A DNA stretch of 64,000 nt, taken from positions 124,001 through 188,000 of the forward strand of contig CAZMIX010000001.1 of NCBI GenBank assembly GCA_964566545.1, read 5' to 3'. This document shows, piece after piece, positions 17,043-25,607 of the stretch. Numbering within the stretch: the first letter of the stretch is position 1; the number at the start of each line of letters is the position of its first letter. A program made the position numbers and the translations under genes. The notes beneath the pieces are model-generated. The model was given only the letters and a program-made list of their open reading frames with translations. It searched no databases and was not told where the DNA came from. The DNA is from JAEYFP01 sp964566545. GTDB taxonomy: Bacteria; Bacillota; Clostridia; Lachnospirales; Lachnospiraceae.

Positions 17043-18719
17043 TTACACTAGCAACCCAAGCCGGTTAATCGCGCTAAAAATCGCGCGAACGGATGCACGG
17101 GTGATATTGGAACTGACACCGACACCGTAGGTTACTCTGCCGTCCTCCGCATTAAGCAGATGAATATAGGCAGCAGCCTGTGCGTTGGAACCTCCCTGTA
17201 ATGCGTGCTCCTCATAATCAAGTACCTTGACGTTAATGCCAAGCTTTTCCCGCAGCCCTCGCTGTACGGCGTCAATCGGTCCGTTGCCGACCGACTCGAA
17301 GAAATCCTCCTTGCCGCAGTAGGTATATGTCAGAGTAATATGGGTATCAAACTCAGAATCGACCGCATCGCTCCTATCATCCACTTTCAGCTTTCTGAAG
17401 TGCAAAGGTTCTTTCCTTTCGATGTAGTTTTCCCTAAAGGACGCCATAATTTCTTCCGGCGACACCTCGCCCTGCTTCTCAGTCTGCAGCTGAATCACAT
17501 TTGCAAACTCTTTATGCATACCCTTCGGCAGCTTGAAGCCAAAATAAGTATCCATAACAAATGCGACGCCGCCCTTGCCGGACTGGGAATTGATTCTGAC
17601 GATCGGCTCGTAATCCCGCCCGATATCCGAAGGGTCAATCGGTAAATACGGCACCTGCCAAATTTCCTGTTCCCGCTCCTTCATCGCCTTGACACCTTTG
17701 TTGATCGCATCCTGATGGGAACCGGAAAAAGCGGTAAATACAAGCTTGCCTGCATAGGGATGCCTGTCGCTTACCGGCATCTTGCAGCAGCGCTCATAAA
17801 CCTCAATAATTTCATTGATATGCTCTAAGCCCAGGTTCGGGTCGACTCCTTGAGAAAACATATTGTAGGCAACATTCAAAAGATCAACATTTCCCGTACG
17901 CTCGCCGTTTCCAAACAAAGTGCCTTCCACCCGGTCAGCTCCCGCAAGCAATGCAAGTTCGGTCGCCGCAATGCCGGTGCCCCTGTCATTGTGCGGATGG
18001 ACGCTCAAAACAATGCTTTCCCGATCCTGAAAATGCTTATTCATCCATTCGATCTGATCCGCATAGACATTCGGTGTATTGCATTCTACCGTCGCAGGCA
18101 GATTAATAATGATCGGATTTTCCTTTGTGGCGCCCCATTCCTTCTGTACTGCCGTACAGATATCCAGTGCAAAGTCCACTTCTGTACCGGTAAAGCTCTC
18201 CGGCGAGTATTCGAGCATAATATTTCCCTCAAACGCCGCAGATCGTTCCTTCACCATCTTCGTCGCATCTATCGCGATTTCAATGATATCAGCCCTGTCC
18301 ATGCCAAAGACGACATCTCTTTGCAGGGTTGAAGTGGAATTATAAATATGAACGATTACATTTTTAATTCCCTGAATGGATTCAAATGTCCTGTCGATCA
18401 GCTCTGCACGGCATTGTGTCAACACCTGCACCCGCACATCATCCGGAATCATCCTGCGATCGACAAGCTGACGCAGAAAATCAAATTCTATCTGGGAAGC
18501 TGCCGGAAATCCGATTTCAATCTCCTTAAAACCGAGCTTCAACAGAAGCTCAAACATTTCCATTTTCTCTTCCACGATCATGGGATCAATCAATGCCTGA
18601 TTGCCGTCCCTCAAATCCACACTGCACCAGACCGGTGCCTTTGTAATCTCCTTATTCGGCCATTCTCTTTCTTTATAATCTATGACCGGAGTCTTTTGAT
18701 ATCTCTTATAATTTAACAT
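17043..18719 (-). CDS. leuA: 2-isopropylmalate synthase
   Basis: 558 residues. First committed step of leucine synthesis, condensing acetyl-CoA with 2-oxoisovalerate. This is the longer LeuA type that starts MLNYKRYQKTPVIDYKEREW. The TIM-barrel part carries WCSVDLRDGNQALIDPM (catalytic Arg and metal Asp) and VHPHNDRGTG with the HxH metal ligands. The last 130 residues form the allosteric leucine-binding domain, with GNGPIDAVQRGLREKLGI and YEEHALQGGSNAQAAAYIHL. Ribosome binding site GGAGG eight bases ahead. No other leu gene is adjacent. The 240-base leader upstream contains two hairpins and may regulate it. Confidence 0.96.
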   Translation of the reverse strand: MLNYKRYQKTPVIDYKEREWPNKEITKAPVWCSVDLRDGNQALIDPMIVEEKMEMFELLLKLGFKEIEIGFPAASQIEFDFLRQLVDRRMIPDDVRVQVLTQCRAELIDRTFESIQGIKNVIVHIYNSTSTLQRDVVFGMDRADIIEIAIDATKMVKERSAAFEGNIMLEYSPESFTGTEVDFALDICTAVQKEWGATKENPIIINLPATVECNTPNVYADQIEWMNKHFQDRESIVLSVHPHNDRGTGIAATELALLAGADRVEGTLFGNGERTGNVDLLNVAYNMFSQGVDPNLGLEHINEIIEVYERCCKMPVSDRHPYAGKLVFTAFSGSHQDAINKGVKAMKEREQEIWQVPYLPIDPSDIGRDYEPIVRINSQSGKGGVAFVMDTYFGFKLPKGMHKEFANVIQLQTEKQGEVSPEEIMASFRENYIERKEPLHFRKLKVDDRSDAVDSEFDTHITLTYTYCGKEDFFESVGNGPIDAVQRGLREKLGINVKVLDYEEHALQGGSNAQAAAYIHLLNAEDGRVTYGVGVSSNITRASVRAIFSAINRLGLLV

Positions 18720-18756
18720 TTACCGTATCCTCCATTTGCTATCATTTAATATATAC

Positions 18757-18960
18757 ACGCCTCCCGCATGCATGCGCATTCGGGTTATTCAGGCACGGGA
18801 AGGTTTCCCCGTAAACTTCCCTTCACAGCCTTCTACAAGCTTTGGAGTCGGTAAATCACGCTGTATTTTACAATAATCGATAATTTGTTTCTGACTATTC
18901 TTTTAGCCCCATTCTCATCCACTTCTTTCTTAAAATATATCAATTTTGCTAATGAGGTAT
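18757..18960 (-). promoter_or_regulatory. Possible structured leader of leuA
   Basis: Between ptsH and leuA, the transcribed minus strand can form a hairpin from AAACTTCCC (18813-18821) with GGGAAGGTTT (18797-18806), then a second from 18776-18784 with 18763-18771 that ends just before a GGGAGG. I see no T-box consensus, no leucine-rich leader peptide and no U run after the hairpins, so the mechanism is open. One minus-strand frame across 18888-18790 reads plausibly as peptide (ending in GKFTGKPSRA) but lacks a start codon. The 331 bases 18720-19051 contain no other candidate gene. Confidence 0.3.
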
Positions 18961-18991
18961 ATTATACATGATAGCTTTTGAAAATGCAACT

Positions 18992-19025
18992 ATAAAAGGA
19001 TCCATCCACAGATCGATCCTTTTAT
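18992..19025 (-). terminator. Hairpin after ptsH
   Basis: Perfect 11-base inverted repeat ATAAAAGGATC (18992-19002) and GATCCTTTTAT (19015-19025), about 30 bases past the ptsH stop. The T run is inside the stem, so it may be a weak terminator. Confidence 0.6.
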
Positions 19026-19051
19026 CATTTCTCCTATATGTAGGTTGACTG

Positions 19052-19315
19052 CTATTCACCCAAACCATTTTCAATTGCTTCCACCAATGTCTGTAAGGCT
19101 TCCCTTTCATCTTCACCTTCACAGACAAATTCAACTTCATCCCCGCACTTTACACATGCGCCCAAGACGCTCAATACACTTTTGGCGTTTGCCGTGCTTT
19201 CACGGAAATTAAAAGTGATCAAAGACTTAAACTGCATTGCTTCCTTGCAAAGGATTCCAGCCGGCCTTAAGTGCAAACCCGTAGGATTCTTGATTATCAC
19301 CTTCTGGCTCACCAT
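19052..19315 (-). CDS. ptsH: Phosphocarrier protein HPr
   Basis: 87 residues. Cytoplasmic carrier of the sugar phosphotransferase system, taking phosphate from enzyme I on His15 and passing it to EIIA proteins. NPTGLHLRPAG puts His exactly at position 15, and NAKSVLSVLGA puts Ser at position 46, the site used by HPr kinase for carbon catabolite control in Bacillota. These positions hold only with the ATG at 19315, ten bases after GGAGG; an upstream ATG would add seven residues. Because His15 is present it is HPr rather than Crh. It stands alone with its own promoter; enzyme I is not in the window. Confidence 0.95.
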   Translation of the reverse strand: MVSQKVIIKNPTGLHLRPAGILCKEAMQFKSLITFNFRESTANAKSVLSVLGACVKCGDEVEFVCEGEDEREALQTLVEAIENGLGE

Positions 19316-19368
19316 ATCGTAACGACCTCCATTCATTATTCAAGTTGTAAATCTAACCCGCTATCGCG

Positions 19369-19397
19369 ATTATAGCATTATTTGTACAAAATCACAA
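19369..19397 (-). promoter_or_regulatory. Sigma-A promoter of ptsH
   Basis: Minus strand: -35 TTGTGA (19392-19397), 17-base spacer, -10 TATAAT (19369-19374), about 54 bases before the ptsH start. It lies between the glmM stop and ptsH, so ptsH can be transcribed apart from the cda-glm operon. Confidence 0.75.
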
Positions 19398-19444
19398 GCA
19401 TTTTAGGTATTTTTATACTTTTTTTATACATTTTAACAACAATT

Positions 19445-20794
19445 TTAGAACACGACATCCTGAATCAATTCAGCAAGCTTTTTTGCTTCTTCTTCGATTA
19501 TCTTTTGATCCTTTCCCTCAATCATCACTCTGACAAGCGGCTCCGTACCCGAGGGACGAATCAGTACTCTTCCCTTTCCTGCAAATTCCTTCTCCAAACG
19601 CTCGATTGCTTTTGCGATTTCCGGATATTCCATAAAGGTTTCTTTTTTATGGTTTGGCACCTTTGCATTTACAAGTGCCTGAGGCAGCACCTCCATGATC
19701 TCCTTTAGCTTAGAAAGCGGCTTTTTGCTTTCAACGAGCACCTCTAACAGATGCAGCGCGGAAAGAAGTCCGTCGCCCGTCGTATTCTCATCCAGAAAAA
19801 TAATATGACCCGACTGCTCCCCGCCAAGGTTTGCATCAATTTCACGCATTCTCTCAAGCACATAACGGTCGCCCACCTTCGTCTGGTCAATCTTGATCCC
19901 CTTTTCCTCACCCATCAGAAAGAAGCCGAGATTACTCATAATCGTCGCAACAATGGTATCATTTTTCAATCTTTTCTTTTTCTTCATATAGTATCCGATG
20001 ATCGCCATAATCTCATCACCGTCCACCTTGTGACCGTTCTCATCGACGGCAAGCAGCCGATCGGCATCCCCATCAAAGGCAAGACCAATTTCCGCCCTTT
20101 CATAGACGACCCGTGCCATCAATTCCTCCAGATGAGTCGAGCCGCAATTAGCATTGATGTTAGTTCCATCCGGATTATTATGAATTGCGATAACATCCGC
20201 GCCCAGCTCCTTCAGTGTTTCGATCGAAGTATAATAGGATGCCCCTTCCGCACAGTCCACGACGATTTTCATCCCGTTCAGTTCCACGTTGACCGCCTTC
20301 ATCGCATGATTGATATACTCCTCCCTCGCATCCGTACGGTACTTGATCTTACCGACACCGGAGCCGGTCGGCACAGGTAGTGATTCCATACCGGACTGGA
20401 TGATCGACTCGATTTCATCCTCAATCGCATCCGGCAGTTTATAACCCTCTCCGTTAAAAAATTTAATGCCATTAAACTCCACCGGATTATGAGAAGCAGA
20501 AATGACAACACCCGCGTCAACCTTATACTTTCTTGTCAGATAGGCGACTGCCGGTGTCGGCAGCACTCCCACAAAAACCGCATTTGCTCCTACAGAGCAA
20601 ATCCCGGCCATCATAGCATTGGCAAGCATGTCACCTGAAATTCTCGTATCACAGCCAACCATAATCGTCGGCTTATGGGAATTATGCTTTGTGAGTACAT
20701 AAGCGCCTGCCTGCCCAAGCTGCATCGCAAGCAGCGGACTTAATTCCGTATTAGCAACTCCTCTGACTCCGTCCGTACCAAATAATCTTCCCAT
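19445..20794 (-). CDS. glmM: Phosphoglucosamine mutase
   Basis: 449 residues. Interconverts glucosamine-6-phosphate and glucosamine-1-phosphate on the way to UDP-GlcNAc and peptidoglycan. The four domains of the alpha-phosphohexomutase fold are marked by the N-terminal FGTDGVRGVAN, the phosphoserine loop VISASHNP with catalytic Ser101, the metal loop FDGDADR near residue 240, and the C-terminal phosphate-binding RPSGTEPLVRVM. Length is normal. It starts two bases after the cdaR stop, so it is the last gene of the cdaA-cdaR-glmM operon. In other Bacillota GlmM binds and restrains CdaA, which fits this gene order. Confidence 0.97.
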   Translation of the reverse strand: MGRLFGTDGVRGVANTELSPLLAMQLGQAGAYVLTKHNSHKPTIMVGCDTRISGDMLANAMMAGICSVGANAVFVGVLPTPAVAYLTRKYKVDAGVVISASHNPVEFNGIKFFNGEGYKLPDAIEDEIESIIQSGMESLPVPTGSGVGKIKYRTDAREEYINHAMKAVNVELNGMKIVVDCAEGASYYTSIETLKELGADVIAIHNNPDGTNINANCGSTHLEELMARVVYERAEIGLAFDGDADRLLAVDENGHKVDGDEIMAIIGYYMKKKKRLKNDTIVATIMSNLGFFLMGEEKGIKIDQTKVGDRYVLERMREIDANLGGEQSGHIIFLDENTTGDGLLSALHLLEVLVESKKPLSKLKEIMEVLPQALVNAKVPNHKKETFMEYPEIAKAIERLEKEFAGKGRVLIRPSGTEPLVRVMIEGKDQKIIEEEAKKLAELIQDVVF

Positions 20795-20795
20795 C

Positions 20796-22136
20796 TCATT
20801 CTTCTCCTATGATTTCTGTCTCATTTTCTGCCGAATCGAGTGCTGCCCCAATCGGGTTTAAAATCACTTCCATATAAACTGGGCTTGTTTCGGAAACACC
20901 TGACGGAAACGTGAATCTTACCAGTCCGTCATTAGAACCCGCGTAAACAGTTTCGTCCTCCGGTGTGTCTTCCTCCAGTACCCGAGGTGACATCGTACTC
21001 GCATCAATGACGCCAGTCAAAATCGTGCCGTCAAGCTGGGTGAACACATCACCAAGACCCTGAACCTCAATCCGTTTTAGTCCTCCAATATCTACAAGAA
21101 CAGCCGTATATCCCTCCGGCACATTTTCAATCGTGATATTTGCCGTAGGAACGTCGACCGCCTTCCTCTGCAGGTGTCCGACATAGGCGGTTACCGTCAC
21201 ATTACCGTTAAAATCCGCATCCGCAAACACCACTCCCGAAGGAAGGTAATCCGACAAGTTAATCGTGACTGTCATATCTGCCGACGCATTCGCAATCGAA
21301 ATCCGCTCAGCCGGGATAGAAAGCACGCTCATATTATTGAAATAATCCCCTTTGCCCGCAATCACAACGGTAGAAGGGCTGATCTCCACAACACCGGTCG
21401 CGCCATAACCGTCAGCCGGCGTGCCGGAAATCGCATAAGCGAGGGGGATTTCCTTCGTTTCCAATATCTGTACATCTACGTGTACCTCTGCCACACTGCT
21501 TTCAACCATTGCATCCTCAATCACCTCGCCTGACGCAGTATAGAGGCTCACGATAGAACTTGTCGAAATATCATTGCGCATTCCGGTGACATCGACGACT
21601 GCCCTCGCCGTCATAATTTGCGATACGAGAGAGGCCGGACCCGAAATAGAAAGCATATTGATCCCGGGCTTCAATGTCCCAACAATATAACCCGAATTCG
21701 GTTTCCCTGTCGTTTCCACCGCAATTTCAAGCTGCTTCCTCAGCAGATCCTCAATTTGCACCTTTAAATTCTTCGTACGGGGCGTGATCGATTCGATTCT
21801 GTCCGAATACCGTGTCGAACGCACTTCGATGGCAACTGTGTCCATAAAGGTCATATCCTTCATATCGGCTGTTGCCTTAATATAATCCTTGCTCATTTCC
21901 TCGATGACAGAGCGCTTTGCCGAAACAATGACGGAAATCGTATCGCTTCCATCCAGTATCTCGTAAGTCTTTCCCTCACTCGTAATTGCGTTGCCGTTTA
22001 CAACCTCCACCGGAATGCCCGAATATGTCCGGCTGATAACCGGATCATCCACATTCACAACAACAAGCCATAAAAACATCGCCGAAAGCACCGAAAGGAT
22101 TTTCAGGCCGACATTATTTGTTAGTTTGCTTTTCAT
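20796..22136 (-). CDS. cdaR: CdaA regulator, YbbR-domain protein
   Basis: 446 residues. One N-terminal membrane anchor (LSAMFLWLVVVNVDDPVI) holds a long outer part built of about four YbbR-like repeats; repeat edges show as related strands such as GIPVEVVNG, TTGKPNSGYIVGTLKPG and ISGTPADGYGATGVVEISPS. In known systems CdaR binds the diadenylate cyclase CdaA at the membrane and modulates c-di-AMP output. The start overlaps the cdaA 3' end by 23 bases and the stop is two bases before glmM. The protein ends in an acidic tail (ENETEIIGEE). Confidence 0.93.
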   Translation of the reverse strand: MKSKLTNNVGLKILSVLSAMFLWLVVVNVDDPVISRTYSGIPVEVVNGNAITSEGKTYEILDGSDTISVIVSAKRSVIEEMSKDYIKATADMKDMTFMDTVAIEVRSTRYSDRIESITPRTKNLKVQIEDLLRKQLEIAVETTGKPNSGYIVGTLKPGINMLSISGPASLVSQIMTARAVVDVTGMRNDISTSSIVSLYTASGEVIEDAMVESSVAEVHVDVQILETKEIPLAYAISGTPADGYGATGVVEISPSTVVIAGKGDYFNNMSVLSIPAERISIANASADMTVTINLSDYLPSGVVFADADFNGNVTVTAYVGHLQRKAVDVPTANITIENVPEGYTAVLVDIGGLKRIEVQGLGDVFTQLDGTILTGVIDASTMSPRVLEEDTPEDETVYAGSNDGLVRFTFPSGVSETSPVYMEVILNPIGAALDSAENETEIIGEE

Positions 22137-23007
22137 TTTTCGACCTGCCTTTCCAAAATCTGAATTTCTTTTCTTCTATAATTTTATTTTGTATAAACTG
22201 CAATTTTTCGCGCAGAAAATCCGTATCCACATTTCTGAACAGCTCACCGCCCAGAGCAAGGGATATTCTGCCCGATTCCTCCGATACAATAATTGTAAGA
22301 GAATCCGTTACCTCAGAAATGCCTACACCTGCGCGATGTCTCGTTCCAAGCTCCTTGCTCAGCTCCATGTTGTCAGAAAGTGGCAGATAGCAGGTGGCAG
22401 ATACAATTCTGTTTTGTCGTATCACAACAGCTCCGTCATGCAACGGAGTATTGTGTTCAAATATATTGATCAATAGCTGGCTGGACACAATCGAATCAAG
22501 AATGATGCCCGTCCGTTCGTAATCAACCAAAGGATCATTCTGCTCAATGACGATGAGAGCGCCGGTCTTTGCCTTGCCCATCTCAAAGGAAGCCCGAATA
22601 ATTTCATTGATCGTCCTGTCACTGAACAGCTCGCCCACCACTCTCGTATTATCGAACTGAAAAAGTGAGGCCAGCATATTCTTCCGTCCAAGCTGCTCCA
22701 GCGCCTTGCGGAGCTCCGGCTGAAATACGACAACCATTGCAGTTATGGCAACACTAAAAACATTCTTTGTAATCCAAAGAATCGTTGTCATACCGAAAAT
22801 TGCCGCAACAAGAACAAATAAAAGGATGACAATGACACCCTTCATTAATGACCATGCTTTTGTGTTTTTGATCCACACAAGCACATGATAGACAAGAAAG
22901 GAAATGATGATAATTTCCACAACATCCGTCCACATAATGCTGGGCATGGATATCCAGGTTAAATACCGTCCTGAAAACGTAGTAAATTGTTCAATTAACT
23001 GTCCCAT
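22114..23007 (-). CDS. cdaA: Diadenylate cyclase CdaA (c-di-AMP synthase)
   Basis: 297 residues. Makes the essential second messenger c-di-AMP from two ATP. Three membrane helices fill residues 28-95. The DAC domain follows with the catalytic DGA at 191-193 (LHDGAVVIRQNRI) and RHRAG at 223-227, both intact. A basic C-terminal tail (FRFWKGRSKNEKQTNK) follows. It begins the conserved cdaA-cdaR-glmM block. The gene lies 40 bases after the stop of the 315-residue membrane protein upstream, with no evident promoter in that gap, so transcription may come from further up. Confidence 0.97.
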   Translation of the reverse strand: MGQLIEQFTTFSGRYLTWISMPSIMWTDVVEIIIISFLVYHVLVWIKNTKAWSLMKGVIVILLFVLVAAIFGMTTILWITKNVFSVAITAMVVVFQPELRKALEQLGRKNMLASLFQFDNTRVVGELFSDRTINEIIRASFEMGKAKTGALIVIEQNDPLVDYERTGIILDSIVSSQLLINIFEHNTPLHDGAVVIRQNRIVSATCYLPLSDNMELSKELGTRHRAGVGISEVTDSLTIIVSEESGRISLALGGELFRNVDTDFLREKLQFIQNKIIEEKKFRFWKGRSKNEKQTNK

Positions 23008-23047
23008 TCATGCTCTTCCTAAATCAAATTCAATCTTATTTCCAGCC

Positions 23048-23995
23048 TTAATATCTGGATGGATTTTTCTGCGGATTAATCCTTTTGACCTTTACCTGCG
23101 GCACTTCTAGGGAAAGCTTTGGAATTGCCTTCACATAGTAATAATACTCATCATCCTCGAACTGAACATACTCTGTTCTCGAATAATCCACATTAAAGAT
23201 AAAGAATTGCAGAATTAATACAAACAGCACAGATACAAGCATTCCAAAAATAACACCCACCACGCTGATATCGGTGTCCATGGACAAGCTGCCAATCAGT
23301 ACAATCAGCAGATTTACGATAGCGCCTGCGCCAAGCGCAATCTTCCAGGAATAATTCATCGACAAACGCTTGATCATATACACAAGGATCACTGTGACGG
23401 AAAACGCTACGACCATCAGGATCATTGTTTCGTTCTTAATTAGGCTGTCTATTACATACCTAAACCCGGACATCGCATTTTCTGCATCCTCGCTGCCCGA
23501 AAGTTGTTCGGAATTGTCCTTCACATAATTTAAAATATAATAAACGACAACGCCGCAGCTTACTGAAATACAGGAAAGCGGACCGCCCACAAAGCCCATA
23601 GACAACGGAACTACATAAGGAATCTTTAAGGCAAAGCAAAGCGGTGTCAAAAGCACCGTGATAGAATCCTTTGGCGTAAACCGGAAGTACAGTACAAACA
23701 TTAAAAGAAATACAAGACCAACGACAATGGCACATTCCAGTGATAATGCGTACATGTGCAGAACAACAAACAGCGCCGCCAGCAGGATCATCACATTCAT
23801 CGGCATAAATGAACTAAGCAAAGCAACAATTAATACTATGACCGGATTCTTTAATTTATTCATGAATCCGATGCCGCTGTTGATAATAATTAAGGTAAAC
23901 AGCATCGTCAGAAACTTTAAGACCGGCATGATATATACCTCAAAACGGCCATATATTTTGATTAATTGCTCCTTTATAACAAGTAAATTCGTCAT
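23048..23995 (-). CDS. Polytopic membrane protein of unknown function
   Basis: 315 residues, ATG at 23995 with AAAGGA upstream. About eight membrane helices, then a soluble acidic and tyrosine-rich tail (QFEDDEYYYYVKAIPKLSLE) and a basic end (KVKRINPQKNPSRY). The central part contains KIPYVVPLSMGFVGGPLSCI, with a small-residue cluster of the kind found in transport channels. No ATPase, binding-protein or catalytic motif is visible. Its place directly upstream of cdaA, and after a smaller membrane-associated protein, suggests an envelope role, but that is only context. The tail and helix pattern do not match any family I can name. Confidence 0.7.
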   Translation of the reverse strand: MTNLLVIKEQLIKIYGRFEVYIMPVLKFLTMLFTLIIINSGIGFMNKLKNPVIVLIVALLSSFMPMNVMILLAALFVVLHMYALSLECAIVVGLVFLLMFVLYFRFTPKDSITVLLTPLCFALKIPYVVPLSMGFVGGPLSCISVSCGVVVYYILNYVKDNSEQLSGSEDAENAMSGFRYVIDSLIKNETMILMVVAFSVTVILVYMIKRLSMNYSWKIALGAGAIVNLLIVLIGSLSMDTDISVVGVIFGMLVSVLFVLILQFFIFNVDYSRTEYVQFEDDEYYYYVKAIPKLSLEVPQVKVKRINPQKNPSRY

Positions 23996-24025
23996 CGTTT
24001 CCGATCCTTTCCAAAAATCCCTTTC

Positions 24026-24439
24026 TTAGCCGCGCAATGACGGACGTATTCCTTCTTCGTCCCAGAGCGCGTACAATTGGCGAAGCTGCATGCCGTAGTT
24101 CTTCAGATGCCTCTTCGCTCTGTTATAACGATAAGAATATACAAAATAAGAAATTAGCAAATAAACCGCCAAGACCGCCGCATAGCGCACCAATATGTCC
24201 TGGCAGAACGCAACAATATCCATCTTGTAGAATTCTGTTAGGAATTTCTCCAAGTCATACAAAATATACATCACGACCCCGACCGCGAAACCAAACGTAG
24301 CATAAATTGCTGATTTCAACACTTGAAAACTGATATAGTCGCCTTTGAAATAACCCCCGACGGAAATATCTTTTTTCCCGTCACGTTCCTCAAAGGCCGC
24401 CATCCGGGTCATCAGTCTGATTCGTTCTTCATTTAACAT
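24026..24439 (-). CDS. Small two-helix membrane protein of unknown function
   Basis: 137 residues. A charged N-terminus (MLNEERIRLMTRMAAFEERD) leads into two membrane helices (residues about 42-62 and 86-104), joined by a loop with EKFLTEFYKMDIV. A basic cytoplasmic tail follows, with YSYRYNRAKRHLKNYGMQLRQLY. I cannot name a family. It follows yvyF by 17 bases and precedes the 315-residue membrane protein by 30, so it belongs to the same transcript. The arginine- and tyrosine-rich tail suggests a cytoplasmic partner. Confidence 0.7.
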   Translation of the reverse strand: MLNEERIRLMTRMAAFEERDGKKDISVGGYFKGDYISFQVLKSAIYATFGFAVGVVMYILYDLEKFLTEFYKMDIVAFCQDILVRYAAVLAVYLLISYFVYSYRYNRAKRHLKNYGMQLRQLYALWDEEGIRPSLRG

Positions 24440-24456
24440 AATATACGATCCTTAAT

Positions 24457-24876
24457 CTAAAAATCGCGGCTGTCCAGAAACCGCATTTTCGGATTGTCTT
24501 TTAAATCTGGTTTTTTCTGCTGGAATCCCAAATCCGGTTTCTTGACGGCATTCGTCAATGTGTTTACCATCTCATTCTTGCACTTTTCGCAGAAGCGACC
24601 CGACCTGATAAACTTCCCGCAGGATTCACATTCAATTCCCAAAGCAGAGCCTTCGGCAAACACAAGTCTCTCTTCTCTTACCCACTGTCTAATCTGACCC
24701 TCTTCAACATCACAGGCTTCAGCAACAGACGCAAGGGAAGTGTCCTTATTATTCTGCACATAATGCTTTACTTCCTGAAACTTGATCTCCAATTTCTCTT
24801 TGCAAGCTGGGCATACCGGTTGTCCGGCAATGTAATTGAATATTCTCCCACACATTCTGCAATTTCTAACATTCAT
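24457..24876 (-). CDS. Flagellar operon protein, YvyF family
   Basis: 139 residues from the ATG at 24876 with AGGAGGG ahead; the longer frame to 24954 overlaps comF and lacks a site. The N-terminus has a zinc-ribbon-like pair, CRMCGRIF and CPACKEKL. A middle helix-turn-helix-like segment follows (SLASVAEACDVEEGQIRQWV) and then a second Cys cluster, CESCGKFIRSGRFCEKC. This matches the TIGR03826/YvyF group that sits between comF and flgM in Bacillus. Here flgM is not seen next; two membrane proteins follow instead. Its role in flagellar gene control is inferred from family. Confidence 0.85.
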   Translation of the reverse strand: MNVRNCRMCGRIFNYIAGQPVCPACKEKLEIKFQEVKHYVQNNKDTSLASVAEACDVEEGQIRQWVREERLVFAEGSALGIECESCGKFIRSGRFCEKCKNEMVNTLTNAVKKPDLGFQQKKPDLKDNPKMRFLDSRDF

Positions 24877-24887
24877 AGTAGTCCCTC

Positions 24888-25607
24888 CTAAAAAGCTTTT
24901 CCTATACTCAATACAATAAAATAAATATCCGTAATACCCGCTCCCTGTAAGCACTGTGCGGCTGCATTTATTGTACTTCCTGTCGTATAAATATCATCAA
25001 TCAGTATGACTGACTTTAATTTTACATCATTTCTCTCTATTTTGAAAGCCTTTTTCAAATTATTTTCGCGTTCAGCCGCATTTAGATTTTTCTGTACCGC
25101 CGTTCGTTTGATCCGCTTCATATATTTGCTATAAACGGGAATTCCTGTCCGTTTTCCAAGCTCCTTCGCAATCAATTCCGCCTGATTATAACCCCTTGCG
25201 TTCAGCCTGCTTTTATGTAACGGAACCGGAATCAATGCCTGCGCACCCCATGCCCCAATCTTTTCCCCCAGACATTTTTCTATCTCGCGCGCGTAAAATC
25301 CCGCATACTCCTGCCTGCCGCCGTATTTAAAGCGGTAAATGCTCTTTTTCATGACCTCATCATAGACAAAAACAGCCCGTCCTTTCGTGAAGCTTTGCTT
25401 TTTTCCTCTACACTCCCGGCAGTATTCTTCCTCATCCTTTTTGACCGGTTTTCCGCACTTCATACAATAGGGTTCGGTTACGGGAACCAACCTCTGCTCG
25501 CACTCCGCACAGACTGGTCTGCCCGCCGGTGCAATAATTTCATGGCAGACCGGACATCTTCTCGGAAAAATCATGTCCAGCAGTGCCTCAAAAAGCTTTA
25601 TTTTCAT
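24888..25607 (-). CDS. comFC: ComF-family phosphoribosyltransferase-like protein
   Basis: 239 residues, from the ATG at 25607 (MKIKLFEALLDMIFP), inside the end of recD2. The N-terminal zinc part has CPVCHEI, CAECEQRL, CMKCGKPV and CRECRG. The C-terminal PRTase fold shows LIPVPLHKSRLNARGYNQAE and the phosphoribosyl-binding VILIDDIYTTGSTI. ComFC proteins take part in DNA uptake during natural competence. Comparable genes occur widely in bacteria without known competence, so function here is not proven. It is coupled to recD2 (20-base overlap) and precedes yvyF by 11 bases. Confidence 0.93.
   Translation of the reverse strand: MKIKLFEALLDMIFPRRCPVCHEIIAPAGRPVCAECEQRLVPVTEPYCMKCGKPVKKDEEEYCRECRGKKQSFTKGRAVFVYDEVMKKSIYRFKYGGRQEYAGFYAREIEKCLGEKIGAWGAQALIPVPLHKSRLNARGYNQAELIAKELGKRTGIPVYSKYMKRIKRTAVQKNLNAAERENNLKKAFKIERNDVKLKSVILIDDIYTTGSTINAAAQCLQGAGITDIYFIVLSIGKAF

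Noticed and set aside
18720..18960. A T-box or leucine attenuator before leuA
   Set aside because: No T-box consensus and no run of leucine codons was found; only generic hairpins.
18949..19140. A minus-strand frame of 63 codons between leuA and ptsH
   Set aside because: It overlaps ptsH out of frame, is low in hydrophobic structure and has no ribosome binding site; it includes the ptsH terminator.
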